The notes beneath the pieces are model-generated. The model did no database searches. It saw nothing but the letters and a program-made list of their open reading frames with translations, and had not been told where the DNA came from. A stretch of 38,264 bases of DNA from Helicobacteraceae bacterium (GTDB lineage Bacteria > Campylobacterota > Campylobacteria > Campylobacterales > SZUA-545): NCBI GenBank assembly GCA_031288475.1, contig JAITRJ010000050.1, positions 1 to 38,264 on the forward strand, written 5' to 3'. Positions 16,537 to 25,209 of the stretch are shown one piece after another; the stretch's first letter is position 1; each line of letters starts with the position of its first letter. A program made the position numbers and the translations under genes.

Positions 16537-18749
16537 AACAACGGTCCGCTGTCACCGCCAACTGTTTCGGCGGTAGCGCGTTTAGGTTGCTTTGATATGC
16601 TGGTAAACACCTCTTTCTTTCCACCTCCCATATCCACCTCAAGTACGCCGGTGGGGCGATCAAATCGGCGCTTCAGCTCAGGGCGTACTTTGATAAGTTC
16701 GCGGTAATAATCGCCAAACACTGGCGCGCTGAAACCACCGCCTGTCGCCAGCGGTCCCATAGAGCTGTCGTCGTCGTTTCCATACCACACGATGGTTTCG
16801 GTGTCTGGGGTAAAACCGACAAACCATGCGTCTCTTGAGTCGTTGGTAGTCCCCGTTTTACCTGCGATTTCAATGTTTGCTACCCTTGCTCTTCTGCCGG
16901 TACCGCGTTTGACAGCATCCTGCAAAACGTTGATCATCAGATACGCCTGTTCCGGCTTAGTTACCAAAACCCCTTCCGGTTCGTACTGTCTGGATACGCC
17001 AAAGCGGTTAACTACCTCTGTGGCGACTCGCACCTTCATCCTTTCGCCGTAGTTGGAAATAACCGTCCAATACTCGGCGAACTCAAACGGACTTAGGCTG
17101 TGCGCGCCCAGCGCGATCGTCATATCGTAGGTCAGCGGTTTTGGCAGATAGGTGGAAAGCTGATCAAAAAGCTGCGAAATACCAATCGTCTCAACAAGGT
17201 TGATTGTCGCCAGATTGCGAGAAACCACCACCGCGTCCCGTGCCGTCATCAAGCCGACAAAGTTATCCTCAAAGTTTGTCGGACGCCAGATTTTTTCTTC
17301 TTTGTCCTCGCTGTCGGCGTATTTGTAGGTGCGCGAAATGTCGGTGATCGGAGAGGCGGGCGAATAGCCTAGATCGAATGCCGAGAGATAGATAAAGGGC
17401 TTAAACGAGCTGCCGACCTGCCTTTTTGATTGATATGCGCGGTTAAAAACGCTTTTGGAATAATCAGCTCCGCCTACCAGCGCAAGCAGATCGCCCGTCT
17501 GCTGCCTAATTGTGACAATTGCGCCGTTAAGCTGAGAGAGCTTAGCCTCCATAATCTCATTGTCGACAGCGTAGTTGGTGTAATTGTTCTCTGCGCTGGG
17601 CTGAACGCGCGCGATTAGAGAGCCCAGATCGCTGCTTATCTTATTCATCTCCTCTTTGCGCTTTGCTGGATCGATGTTGCGATCCGCAAGCAAGGCGTTG
17701 TAGCGGGCGGTTTCTTTGCGATAGTACTCCTCAACGCGCGTCTTGATATTTTCGTATCCTTTTTTGATCGCCTCTTCCGCGCTCTTTTGCATCGCCAGAT
17801 CGATCGTAGTATAGACGGTATAGCCGCCGTTTCTTATGTCGGGAAAATCGGTCGAAAGATGCTTAACAATCGCGTCGATCGCGTAAGGAGCCTTGTTGCG
17901 CGTGAGCGTATCGTCAAAGATTTCCGGAGCCTGCGTGATTGCGGTTTTGTACTCATCCTTGCTGATCCAGCCAAGCAGCATCATTCGTTCCAGCACCAGA
18001 TTGGCGCGGGCAATTGAATCCTGCGGGTTTTTCGTTGGATCGTAGAAGTTGGGAGATCGCGGAAGACCCGCGAGTATAGCGATCTCCTTCAAGGTAAGCT
18101 GGTCAAGATCTTTGCGGAAGTAGCCCAGCGCCGCCGTGCGAACGCCGTAGTAACCATGCCCCATATAGATAGCGTTGAAGTAGCGCTCCAGAATCTGTTC
18201 TTTAGTCAGGCTCATCTCCACCCGCAGAGCCAGAATCGCTTCCGTCAGTTTTCGATCAAAGGTCTTTTCGCGCGAAAGCAGCAGATTCTTTACAAGCTGT
18301 TGCGTAATCGTGCTTGCGCCCTCAACCGCCTTGCCAGCGAGGATCATCTTATATGTAGCTCTGCCGATTGCCTCCGGATTAACGCCGTAGTGTTCAAAAA
18401 AGCTGGTGTCCTCAATAGCCACCAACGCTTCTACCATCCTTGATGGTATCTGTTCAAACGGCACGTATATTCGATGTTCGTCGACAAAAAGATTAGCAAT
18501 CAGCTCGCCGCTGCGATCGTAAAACTGCGTAGTCAGCATCGGGCGGAAATAGACAAGCGGATCGGTGTTTATGCTCAGGGCGCGCACAAGATATATCGTT
18601 AAAACGGCGATACTGATAACGGTGCCGCTCAGTGCGACCAGCACGGAAACAAGAAAAATTTTTTTCAGCTTTTCCAGTTTGCTGTGTGTTTGGACAAAAC
18701 CGCCCTCTTTCCTTGAGCCTCTGCGAAAAAAAAACTTCAAATTCTCCAT
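16533..18749 (-). CDS. penicillin-binding protein 1A (bifunctional)
   Basis: A 738-residue class A PBP that polymerises and cross-links peptidoglycan at the outer face of the inner membrane. A basic N-terminal tail leads into one transmembrane helix (about 30-55). The GT51 domain has VAIEDTSFFEHYGVNPEAIG with the catalytic glutamate, GASTITQQLVKNLLLSREKT and LAGLPRSPNFYDP. The transpeptidase domain has the serine motif GSSFKPF, the SxN-like SRN in VVSRNLATINL, and the KTG motif in IAGKTGTTNDSRDAWFVG. It overlaps the ABC ATPase gene by 13 bases and the HTH gene by 4. Confidence 0.93.
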   Translation of the reverse strand: MENLKFFFRRGSRKEGGFVQTHSKLEKLKKIFLVSVLVALSGTVISIAVLTIYLVRALSINTDPLVYFRPMLTTQFYDRSGELIANLFVDEHRIYVPFEQIPSRMVEALVAIEDTSFFEHYGVNPEAIGRATYKMILAGKAVEGASTITQQLVKNLLLSREKTFDRKLTEAILALRVEMSLTKEQILERYFNAIYMGHGYYGVRTAALGYFRKDLDQLTLKEIAILAGLPRSPNFYDPTKNPQDSIARANLVLERMMLLGWISKDEYKTAITQAPEIFDDTLTRNKAPYAIDAIVKHLSTDFPDIRNGGYTVYTTIDLAMQKSAEEAIKKGYENIKTRVEEYYRKETARYNALLADRNIDPAKRKEEMNKISSDLGSLIARVQPSAENNYTNYAVDNEIMEAKLSQLNGAIVTIRQQTGDLLALVGGADYSKSVFNRAYQSKRQVGSSFKPFIYLSAFDLGYSPASPITDISRTYKYADSEDKEEKIWRPTNFEDNFVGLMTARDAVVVSRNLATINLVETIGISQLFDQLSTYLPKPLTYDMTIALGAHSLSPFEFAEYWTVISNYGERMKVRVATEVVNRFGVSRQYEPEGVLVTKPEQAYLMINVLQDAVKRGTGRRARVANIEIAGKTGTTNDSRDAWFVGFTPDTETIVWYGNDDDSSMGPLATGGGFSAPVFGDYYRELIKVRPELKRRFDRPTGVLEVDMGGGKKEVFTSISKQPKRATAETVGGDSGPLF

Positions 18750-19429
18750 TCCCTCTTTTCAAAATTTGACTCGATCAGCGCTTTGGTCTGATCGTGCTTC
18801 GGCGCGCTCAAGATCTTTTCGCGCGCTCCGCTCTCTATAATTTTACCGCGATCTATCACGGTCAGGTTATCGCAAACGGCGGCAACGGCGGAAAAATCGT
18901 GCGAAACGAAAAGAATGTCCACGCCCTTGTCTCTGATTGCGCCGAAAAGATCGAGAATCCCCCGTTTGCTCTCTTGATCAAGCGCGGTCGTCGGCTCGTC
19001 CAGCAGCAGAAGCTTAGGCTCTTGCGCCAGCGCCATAGCGGTGATTGCCCGTTGCAGTTGACCTCCGCTAAGTTCGGAAGGGAATCTCCCAAGCGCCCAC
19101 TCCGCCAATCCTACAATTTCCAGTAGTTCGACTACTCGTGCCCTTTCTTCATTGAACTGCGCCTCAATTTTACTCATAGGACTTAGCGCGGTAAAAGGAT
19201 TCTGCGGGATAAAGACAACCGTTTCTCCGCGTCTGAACTCAAACGGCGCGTCGATCTCCCTCGTGAGCGTCATACTCGTTGGCAGCAAATTGAGCAGCGC
19301 TTTTAATGTCAGACTTTTGCCGCTGCCGCTCGCGCCAACCATTCCAAGCGCGCCGCTGATCGAGAGCGACAAATCAAGCAATGTTTCTTCCCGAAGGGAG
19401 ACTTTCAGTTTTTTAATCTCAACGCTCAA
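18737..19429 (-). CDS. ABC transporter ATP-binding protein (DppD-like)
   Basis: A 230-residue ABC ATPase, closest in style to oligopeptide or nickel uptake ATPases. It has Walker A GASGSGKSLT, Q-loop FIPQNPFTALSP, the signature LSGGQLQRA, Walker B LLLLDEPTTALD and the switch VSHDF. The start is taken as a TTG overlapping the TGA of dedA, because the residues before it are dedA read in another frame. It is short and lacks the C-terminal extension of DppD and OppD. No permease or binding protein gene lies beside it, so its partners are encoded elsewhere or it serves a different role in this envelope operon. Confidence 0.82.
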   Translation of the reverse strand: MSVEIKKLKVSLREETLLDLSLSISGALGMVGASGSGKSLTLKALLNLLPTSMTLTREIDAPFEFRRGETVVFIPQNPFTALSPMSKIEAQFNEERARVVELLEIVGLAEWALGRFPSELSGGQLQRAITAMALAQEPKLLLLDEPTTALDQESKRGILDLFGAIRDKGVDILFVSHDFSAVAAVCDNLTVIDRGKIIESGAREKILSAPKHDQTKALIESNFEKREWRI

Positions 19430-20034
19430 TGGTTTTTCTTTCGTCTTTTGCGGACGAACACGTATATCGCCGCGATAAAAATCACGAATACAAGCGTTGC
19501 AATTATAGCAACGTACAGATATCGTTCGATCATCTCCTGATTCTCGCCGATAAAATATCCCAGAAATACCAGAACTGCCGACCAAATCATGGCGCCTGCC
19601 GATGTAAAAAGTGAAAACAGGAATATGTTCATGCGGGCAAGCCCGGCCGGAAGCGAAATATATTGACGGACGACGGGCACAAGCCGTCCGCTGAAGATGG
19701 AGATATGTCCGTGTCTGTCGAAATAAAGCTCGACTTTTCGCATCGTTTCTTCGGTAAAAAATATATAGCGCCCGTAACGTAGCATCAGCTTTTTTCCCAG
19801 CGTTGCCGCCAGAAAGTAGTTAAAGAGTGATCCCAGCAAAGAGCCTAGAACGCCGCAGGCGATCGCCGCATAGATATTCATTTCGCCCTTGCTTGCCAGA
19901 TAACCGGCTGGGATCATCGCAACCTCACTTGGGAAAGGGAAGAAGCTGCTTTCTAAAAACATCATAATCACAATTCCAATGTAGCCCATGTTAGCCACCA
20001 GCTCCACAATAAAATTAACGATTTCTGCCAGCAT
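19426..20034 (-). CDS. DedA-family membrane protein (VTT domain)
   Basis: A 202-residue polytopic inner-membrane protein of the DedA family, some of whose members flip undecaprenyl phosphate or phosphatidylethanolamine. The family signatures are FLESSFFPFPSEVAMIPAGY near residue 30 and SGRLVPVVRQYISLPAGLAR in the middle, followed by two hydrophobic helices and a basic tail RKRRKKNH. It ends overlapping the TTG start of the ABC ATPase. Its start lies 5 bases after the stop of an unknown ORF. A link with PBP1A two genes on, through lipid carrier recycling, is plausible but inferred. Confidence 0.9.
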   Translation of the reverse strand: MLAEIVNFIVELVANMGYIGIVIMMFLESSFFPFPSEVAMIPAGYLASKGEMNIYAAIACGVLGSLLGSLFNYFLAATLGKKLMLRYGRYIFFTEETMRKVELYFDRHGHISIFSGRLVPVVRQYISLPAGLARMNIFLFSLFTSAGAMIWSAVLVFLGYFIGENQEMIERYLYVAIIATLVFVIFIAAIYVFVRKRRKKNH

Positions 20035-20039
20035 CGACG

Positions 20040-20474
20040 CTACCTGAATCGTTTAATCGCTTGAGCATAACGAATAACTCTTTGATTAACGTTTGTATTA
20101 TTGATAGCCAAATGACGTATCGGAAGGTGAGATTTCTGATTGCAGCAGGGTAAAATCTTGTGTTTGTTCAGGTAAAAATTAATTTCATTATAGTGAAATT
20201 CGCTGTCGTTTAACACCTCTAATTCTCCCGCGTTTACGCCGTTTATTTTAGGCAAGGCTTTCTGATTGTTGAACTGGCTGGTATGCATTGCCTTGGAATC
20301 AGCGATAGAGCTATTGTTTGTTGAAGCCCAGATAATATCTTTGTAGTAAAAAACATGATGTATTCCATCATATTTGATTGTTAAAAACCATGCTTCATTC
20401 CCGTTCAAGAAAGATTTCGCTGGAAATACGGCTAATCGACTTTTGTCTTGAAGTTTCTTGTAAATTTCAATCAT
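20040..20474 (-). CDS. unknown protein, possible C-terminal part of a restriction enzyme
   Basis: A 144-residue protein of no recognised family. It has a beta-rich N-terminal part (LAVFPAKSFLNGNEAWFLTI, then VFYYKDIIW), polar middle stretches, and a C-terminal HLPIRHLAINNTNVNQRVIR segment. Its ATG lies 8 bases inside the end of an upstream 56-residue ORF, and both follow a DNA adenine methylase. A methylase followed by an unknown gene is the usual layout of a type II restriction-modification pair, so a nuclease role is possible, but I see no clear PD-(D/E)xK or HNH motif. It may be the second half of a frameshifted gene with the 56-residue ORF. Confidence 0.6.
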   Translation of the reverse strand: MIEIYKKLQDKSRLAVFPAKSFLNGNEAWFLTIKYDGIHHVFYYKDIIWASTNNSSIADSKAMHTSQFNNQKALPKINGVNAGELEVLNDSEFHYNEINFYLNKHKILPCCNQKSHLPIRHLAINNTNVNQRVIRYAQAIKRFR

Positions 20475-20637
20475 ATGCTTCTCTAGTTTTTTCCCGTACT
20501 TTAGTATTTGTTAAATAATCGACTCGGTTTTTGGAAAAAAATTCTAAACACTCTAAAATAAACAGTTTAATACCGTTTATAGCGCGCGACTGCGTATACC
20601 GCCAATCTCCGCCGCCTTTAACACTGCTAGTCTCCAT
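20467..20637 (-). CDS. unknown 56-residue protein, possible N-terminal part of the next ORF
   Basis: This small ORF starts at an ATG 8 bases after the methylase stop codon, with AGGA 5 bases upstream, so its start is well supported. It begins METSSVKGGGDWRY, has a hydrophobic helix GIKLFILECLEFF, and ends in charged KVREKTREAYD just before TGA. The following 144-residue ORF begins 8 bases before this stop in another frame. Joined by a one-base shift the two would give a protein of roughly 200 residues, a common size for small restriction endonucleases. Whether it is one broken gene or two coupled genes cannot be told. Confidence 0.55.
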   Translation of the reverse strand: METSSVKGGGDWRYTQSRAINGIKLFILECLEFFSKNRVDYLTNTKVREKTREAYD

Positions 20638-20644
20638 ATACGTC

Positions 20645-21781
20645 CTATACGTCTTTTGGGGCGCTCGAATCGTTTTTATAGTCGTTAAGCAGTCCTATGA
20701 GAAGAGAAAGTTCTCTTATATCCTGATGTCTTTTTGTCTGCACCTCTCTTGTCCAATTACCGTTTGTCCCGTGTGTTTTTGCGTCATTTTTTTTCTCTCC
20801 TATAATTAAAAGCTCGTGGCTTTTTTTTATACTGTCTCCATCGCCTCTCTCTATGCGATTTTTACCTATTCTGGTTTCGCCTTGCCCCATAGTATATTGC
20901 CAGCTAAGCTCTAATATATCGTAACTCTTATACATCTCTCTGACTGCGGCGCAATCGTTATACGACAGAATAAATCCGCCCTTATGGTGTTTTAGTATTT
21001 CATTAAGCGCGGTATGGTCAAAGCCGTTGTGGTGGATTGGAAAATTGCGCTGAGGATAAATGCCTCTGAACATTTTAGAATCGCCCTCTAGATAATAAGG
21101 GGGATCGAGATATAAAAAGTCGTTTGCGCAATCTGGCAGAACTTTTTCAAAACTTGTGCATTCAACGCTTATCTTATCGGCACGAAACGATCGCAGTTTA
21201 TCTAACATTGCTGCATAACGACTCTCATCCTGATATATTTTGCTCATCCAGCCCAAAAAGCCCGGTCCGTACGATAGATTGAAGTTAAAGTAATAATCTC
21301 TTGCTAGAATGATTGGGTCTAATTGAATTTCTCTCTTCCAGTGGCGCGTTAGTTCACATTTGATCATATTATAATTTTCTTGCGTAGGCTTGAGCGCGGT
21401 TATAGACTCGCACAAGGCAAAATTATTATGAATAGCCTGTTTCCAAAAATTGATCAAGATATCAAAAATATCGTAGCCGATTACGGGAATACCGAGCTCG
21501 TTAGCGATCGCTATTTCAACACTTCCGCCGCCAAAGAATGGCGAAATCACGCGATCTATATCCGTTGGTAGATGCTCAATAATTAATCCAACAGCCAAAC
21601 TTTTACCGCCAGGGTACCTTAAGGGCGACTGACAATAGCGCTTATATCGCTTATTAGAACTTTTCAAATTTTCTAAAAAAAACTCCTTTATATCGTTTAT
21701 AGATTTTAATTTATTGGCATAGTAAAGCAAATTGCAATCCTGTCGCTTAGTTTTACGACCAATAAGACGATAATTCGTCAT
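20645..21781 (-). CDS. D12-class DNA N6-adenine methyltransferase
   Basis: A 378-residue methyltransferase of the Dam/D12 (MethyltransfD12) class. SPLRYPGGKS at about 52-61 and SPFFGGGSVEIA at about 80-91 form the SAM-binding part, and the catalytic motif is LYLDPPYY at about 224-230, followed by GGFILSYND. About 50 residues precede the first motif, longer than in Dam itself. The recognition sequence cannot be inferred. The start ATG overlaps the TGA of the AAA ATPase (ATGA). The two small ORFs downstream may be the cognate nuclease. Confidence 0.88.
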   Translation of the reverse strand: MTNYRLIGRKTKRQDCNLLYYANKLKSINDIKEFFLENLKSSNKRYKRYCQSPLRYPGGKSLAVGLIIEHLPTDIDRVISPFFGGGSVEIAIANELGIPVIGYDIFDILINFWKQAIHNNFALCESITALKPTQENYNMIKCELTRHWKREIQLDPIILARDYYFNFNLSYGPGFLGWMSKIYQDESRYAAMLDKLRSFRADKISVECTSFEKVLPDCANDFLYLDPPYYLEGDSKMFRGIYPQRNFPIHHNGFDHTALNEILKHHKGGFILSYNDCAAVREMYKSYDILELSWQYTMGQGETRIGKNRIERGDGDSIKKSHELLIIGEKKNDAKTHGTNGNWTREVQTKRHQDIRELSLLIGLLNDYKNDSSAPKDV

Positions 21782-23526
21782 TCCGAGAGAAATCCGAGCG
21801 TTTTTTTGTAGTCGAAGGCGCCGCCTAACTCTTTTTTTATAACGCTCTCAAAAATTTCGTTGGTAAAAAGAGCTTCTTCCTGAATCGCCACTATCATCGC
21901 GGCGTTTCTAACGACAAGCGCAATCTGTGCGCCGGTAAGCTGATGTTTGGCAAGTACCTCTAGATTTAAGCTCTTTTCAAGAGGAGCGTTTTTTGGCATA
22001 AGCTTTTTCCATATCTCAAGCCGCTGACTTTCGCTGGGCTTCTCGAATTTTATTTTGTAATCAAAGCGGCGCGAAAAGGCGGGATCGATGTTTTCCAGCA
22101 GGTTTGTTGTGGCGATCAGTATGCCGTCAAATCGTTCTATCTGTTCGAGAAATATATTCTGCATCTGATTGTGCATTTTTTCCGCCCCGCCTGATACCGA
22201 AACTGTGCGCGACGATAAAAACTGGTCCGCCTCGTTAAGCAGCAGAATTGGTTCGGTTCCGGATTTTGCGACAATATCTCTGTATGTGTCAAATATGCGC
22301 CGCGTGTTTTTTTCGCTCTCCCCCACAAACATTGATAAAATTTTGGAGCAGTCAAAGCTGATTACTTGCTTTTTGAGCGTTTTCGCCATCGAAACGGCGG
22401 TTAATGTCTTACCTGTGCCCGGATATCCGTGGAATATTATTTTGGAATTGATGGAACTTTTTTTATCTTTGAACCCCCATTCTTTTAGGCGTTTTATAAC
22501 TTGCGCGTCCATTCGCTTCAAAAGCAGTTCGAGAATTTCTCTTGTATCTGGATTCAATACGACGTCGTTAAGGGTTGTCTTAGGATCAATCAACTCAAAT
22601 ATCTCCTGTTCTTTTATCAGTGTATCGAGCTTGATTTTCTGACCCTTTCTCTTTTTCGGATATATATTCTCTTTAAGTACGTCCTCCGATATAAAAAACG
22701 ATCGGCTCATACCGCCAAATGGAATCAGCACCTCGTCATAGCCGACTATCCCCTTTTCGATTAATGGCGCGTTTTCCTCCAGCAGACTTCTGTTTTTTAT
22801 CTTTTCATAATCGTCAAAACTTACTATTTCGATCAGCGTATTCATATCGCGCAGATTCTCGTCGGTACTGGAGTATTCCTCTTTTAGCAGCGCGAAGAAT
22901 ATAACTCTCTCTTTTTCGTTCAGATGACGCTCTTTAAAGTATCTCTCTAGACGCGGTACTTCTTTTGAAACTGCGATTTTCTCTTTGATCTGCTCCTCCA
23001 GCATCATCAAACTGTTCTTTACGCGCGTGAAGCTCTGTGTCGAAGGATTGTAGTTTTGGCGTATCTGCGCGAGCTCCCGGTACAGATCGATACGCAGAAA
23101 ATTATCTTGAAGATATTCAAGGTGATCGGTGTATGGCTTAACATCCGGAAGAGAAATATCCAGATTCCCCTCTTCGATCAGCTTCAGAAAAGTGATTGAA
23201 AGCGATATGGACTGATGAAGCAGATCGAGCAGGATAATATCCGATGTCTTGCCGTGGCGCTGAGCGTTTAGAGTAACCCAGCCAAGTTCAATAAGATTGC
23301 GTACCTCAACAATGTGCGTTACATATCCTATACGCTCTTTCTTGTATGCTTCGGCAAGAAGCGAAAAAACGGTTATTTCTGTTATACCAGCGAGATAGTC
23401 CGCCATTAGTATTTTCAAAAGTTCCGCTTCAGTTATAGAACATTTAAGCTGACCAAAAAGTGCGGTCTGCCCCACATCTTTTTTTTGCAGAAATTCAATC
23501 AGTCCGCGCATATCTATTTTCTGCAT
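21778..23526 (-). CDS. AAA+ ATPase with unusual Walker B
   Basis: A 582-residue protein with a C-terminal AAA+ module and a long, mostly helical N-terminal region (about 1-340) of no recognised family. Walker A is HGYPGTGKTLTAVSMAKTL at about 366-384. The Walker B position reads LLLNEADQ at about 428-435, with asparagine where aspartate is usual. Sensor 1 is LIATTNLLENID, and an arginine-finger-like FSRRFD follows. It overlaps the upstream lipoprotein gene by 13 bases and the methylase gene by 4. The role is unknown; a remodelling ATPase of the CDC48/SpoVK kind is the closest description. Confidence 0.85.
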   Translation of the reverse strand: MQKIDMRGLIEFLQKKDVGQTALFGQLKCSITEAELLKILMADYLAGITEITVFSLLAEAYKKERIGYVTHIVEVRNLIELGWVTLNAQRHGKTSDIILLDLLHQSISLSITFLKLIEEGNLDISLPDVKPYTDHLEYLQDNFLRIDLYRELAQIRQNYNPSTQSFTRVKNSLMMLEEQIKEKIAVSKEVPRLERYFKERHLNEKERVIFFALLKEEYSSTDENLRDMNTLIEIVSFDDYEKIKNRSLLEENAPLIEKGIVGYDEVLIPFGGMSRSFFISEDVLKENIYPKKRKGQKIKLDTLIKEQEIFELIDPKTTLNDVVLNPDTREILELLLKRMDAQVIKRLKEWGFKDKKSSINSKIIFHGYPGTGKTLTAVSMAKTLKKQVISFDCSKILSMFVGESEKNTRRIFDTYRDIVAKSGTEPILLLNEADQFLSSRTVSVSGGAEKMHNQMQNIFLEQIERFDGILIATTNLLENIDPAFSRRFDYKIKFEKPSESQRLEIWKKLMPKNAPLEKSLNLEVLAKHQLTGAQIALVVRNAAMIVAIQEEALFTNEIFESVIKKELGGAFDYKKTLGFLSE

Positions 23527-23915
23527 TTTTTATTCTTTAATAAGTCTGATATTTCCTCTTTACGCTCTTCTAAATAATCATAGCGATTTATAATCTCGTC
23601 CTTTGTAGCGAAAGAGTTGTAGTAACCTACGGTGACCGATGGCATCAGTAAAAGCGTGCCCGCGTCAAGCGAGACCGCCGAAAAGCCCATAAGCGGATAA
23701 ACGCTTGCCATAATGCCCAGAGAAACAATAAATAGATGCAGAGCCGTACCGCTTTCCCGCGCCTTTTCCGCTTCTTCCTTAAAGTGTTCGAGCTGAAAAT
23801 CCACCGACTCTTCTTCATAGAACAGCGCGTCGCACGATTTTGTCTGATCGACATCACGGTAAGCGTTAGGAGAGCAGCCCAACAGCGCCAGACAGAGCAG
23901 GATACGTTTCACCAT
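23514..23915 (-). CDS. putative lipoprotein, first gene of the long operon
   Basis: A 133-residue protein with a short signal sequence MVKRILLCLALLGCSPN, whose LLGC is a good lipobox. A charged helix (about 35-55) is followed by a hydrophobic stretch (about 58-95) that could span the membrane once or twice, then a charged C-terminal helix YLEERKEEISDLLKN. No family is recognised. It overlaps the AAA ATPase gene by 13 bases and has its own TATAAT upstream, so it appears to lead the minus-strand transcription unit. Confidence 0.65.
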   Translation of the reverse strand: MVKRILLCLALLGCSPNAYRDVDQTKSCDALFYEEESVDFQLEHFKEEAEKARESGTALHLFIVSLGIMASVYPLMGFSAVSLDAGTLLLMPSVTVGYYNSFATKDEIINRYDYLEERKEEISDLLKNKKCRK

Positions 23916-23932
23916 GCCCCTTTTTTGTCTCT

Positions 23933-23938
23933 ATTATA
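23933..23938 (-). promoter_or_regulatory. -10 box for the long minus-strand operon
   Basis: TATAAT on the minus strand, 17 bases before the ATG of the lipoprotein gene, after an AT-rich tract with TTTTAAA and CTTTTTAA. The lack of a -35 and the spaced T-runs fit Campylobacterota sigma-70 promoters. Confidence 0.6.
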
Positions 23939-23979
23939 TTAAAAAGCGATTTAAAACGGCGATTTAATCACAATTTTTG

Positions 23980-23985
23980 TACTAT
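23980..23985 (+). promoter_or_regulatory. -10 box for the M23 peptidase gene
   Basis: TACTAT preceded by TTTTTG on the plus strand, divergent from the minus-strand operon. The start site would fall near 23992, which excludes the more upstream in-frame TTG at 23977 and supports the TTG at 24013. Confidence 0.45.
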
Positions 23986-24012
23986 CCTGAAAACTTTTCT
24001 GGGGGCGGTAGT

Positions 24013-25209
24013 TTGATTCGTTCAATTCTCATAGCCTGTCTTTCCTCTTCCGCCCTCTTTGCCAATCTGGTCAGTACGCAGAATTGGCCTGCGAACAGAA
24101 GCTTTTACGACTATCTCGTCCTCAACAGAATCGATCCCATACTGATTTCCGAGCTGGACGAGGACAGTTACGAAGTGGTGCGCACGATCCTTGCTGATAC
24201 CACCTTTTACGAACACCGCGAGGAGGAGACAGATCGTCTTCTGCACGCGCTGATCCCCATCAGCGAAGAGCAGCAGATATCGCTCTACTACAGCGAGGGC
24301 GGCTATAAACTGGAAATTGTTCCGGTGCGCTACGCTGTCGTCCGCGAAACGCTTACCACCCGTATTCAGTCGTCATTGCAAGCCGATCTGATCGGCATAA
24401 CCGGCAACAGCCGGCTTGCTCACGAGATCACGGCGATATTTGATGATCGCGTCGATTTCAGGCGTGACGTTCACAAAAACGATCCAATCGGCGCGATTTA
24501 TCTGCGTAAGGTGCGGCTTGGCAAAACGTGGGGTTCTGTAACGGTGGAGTCGGCTTTTATTGAGACAAATGGAAAGCGGCGCTACGCCTTCTACTATCCC
24601 GAAGACGAAGGTTACTACGACGAAAAAGGCAACGCCTTGGCGGGGCTTTTTCTCAAATACCCTCTCAAATTTATCAAGATCACATCCGAATATCAACCCA
24701 CAGGCAGGCAGCACCCCATCTACGGGCAGCTTCGTCCACATCTCGGCGTTGATTTCGGCGCAAGTGCGGGCACTCCCATCTACACGGTTGCCGAAGGCGT
24801 GGTGCGCTTTGCCGGCTGTCAGCGCGCCTGCAGCGAAGGCTACGGCAAACAAGTCGTAATTGAGCACAAAAACGGCTGGCAGTCGCGCTATGCACATTTG
24901 CAGAATTTCGCCTCCAAAGTAACACAAGGCACGAGGGTATCACAGGGACAGACAGTAGGGTACGTGGGCAAAACAGGCGTTACCACAGGCTATCACCTGC
25001 ACTTTGAAATGCGGAGAAACGGACAGACAACCAATCCTCTCGCTATAAAAAACGTGCGTCAGGACGGCTTAAATGGGAAGGACTTGTCCAATTTTCTGAT
25101 GCTGGCGGAAAAATGGCGCGGCGATCTGGATTATTACGCCGACATTGCCGAGCCTGGCGTAAATCGGATAAGTCTTATCGACGCAGGCGACAAATACAAC
25201 GCCAACTGA
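24013..25209 (+). CDS. M23-family peptidoglycan peptidase, Csd3-like
   Basis: A 398-residue secreted or periplasmic LytM/M23 zinc peptidase. The TTG at 24013 follows GGGGGCGG and gives a signal peptide (MIRSILIACLSSSALFA). The N-terminal two thirds contain LHALIPISEEQQISLYY and a barrel-like domain. The M23 domain has HLGVDFG at about 243 (metal ligands), SRYAHL at about 293 and HLHFEM at about 328. The length and layout fit Csd3/HdpA of Helicobacter pylori, a carboxypeptidase and endopeptidase that shapes helical cells; that equivalence is inferred. It overlaps rsmE by one base (TGATG). Confidence 0.85.
   Translation: MIRSILIACLSSSALFANLVSTQNWPANRSFYDYLVLNRIDPILISELDEDSYEVVRTILADTTFYEHREEETDRLLHALIPISEEQQISLYYSEGGYKLEIVPVRYAVVRETLTTRIQSSLQADLIGITGNSRLAHEITAIFDDRVDFRRDVHKNDPIGAIYLRKVRLGKTWGSVTVESAFIETNGKRRYAFYYPEDEGYYDEKGNALAGLFLKYPLKFIKITSEYQPTGRQHPIYGQLRPHLGVDFGASAGTPIYTVAEGVVRFAGCQRACSEGYGKQVVIEHKNGWQSRYAHLQNFASKVTQGTRVSQGQTVGYVGKTGVTTGYHLHFEMRRNGQTTNPLAIKNVRQDGLNGKDLSNFLMLAEKWRGDLDYYADIAEPGVNRISLIDAGDKYNAN

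Noticed and set aside
24373-24927. A 184-codon frame antisense to the M23 peptidase.
   Set aside because: It mirrors the codons of a conserved peptidase domain and shows no family features.
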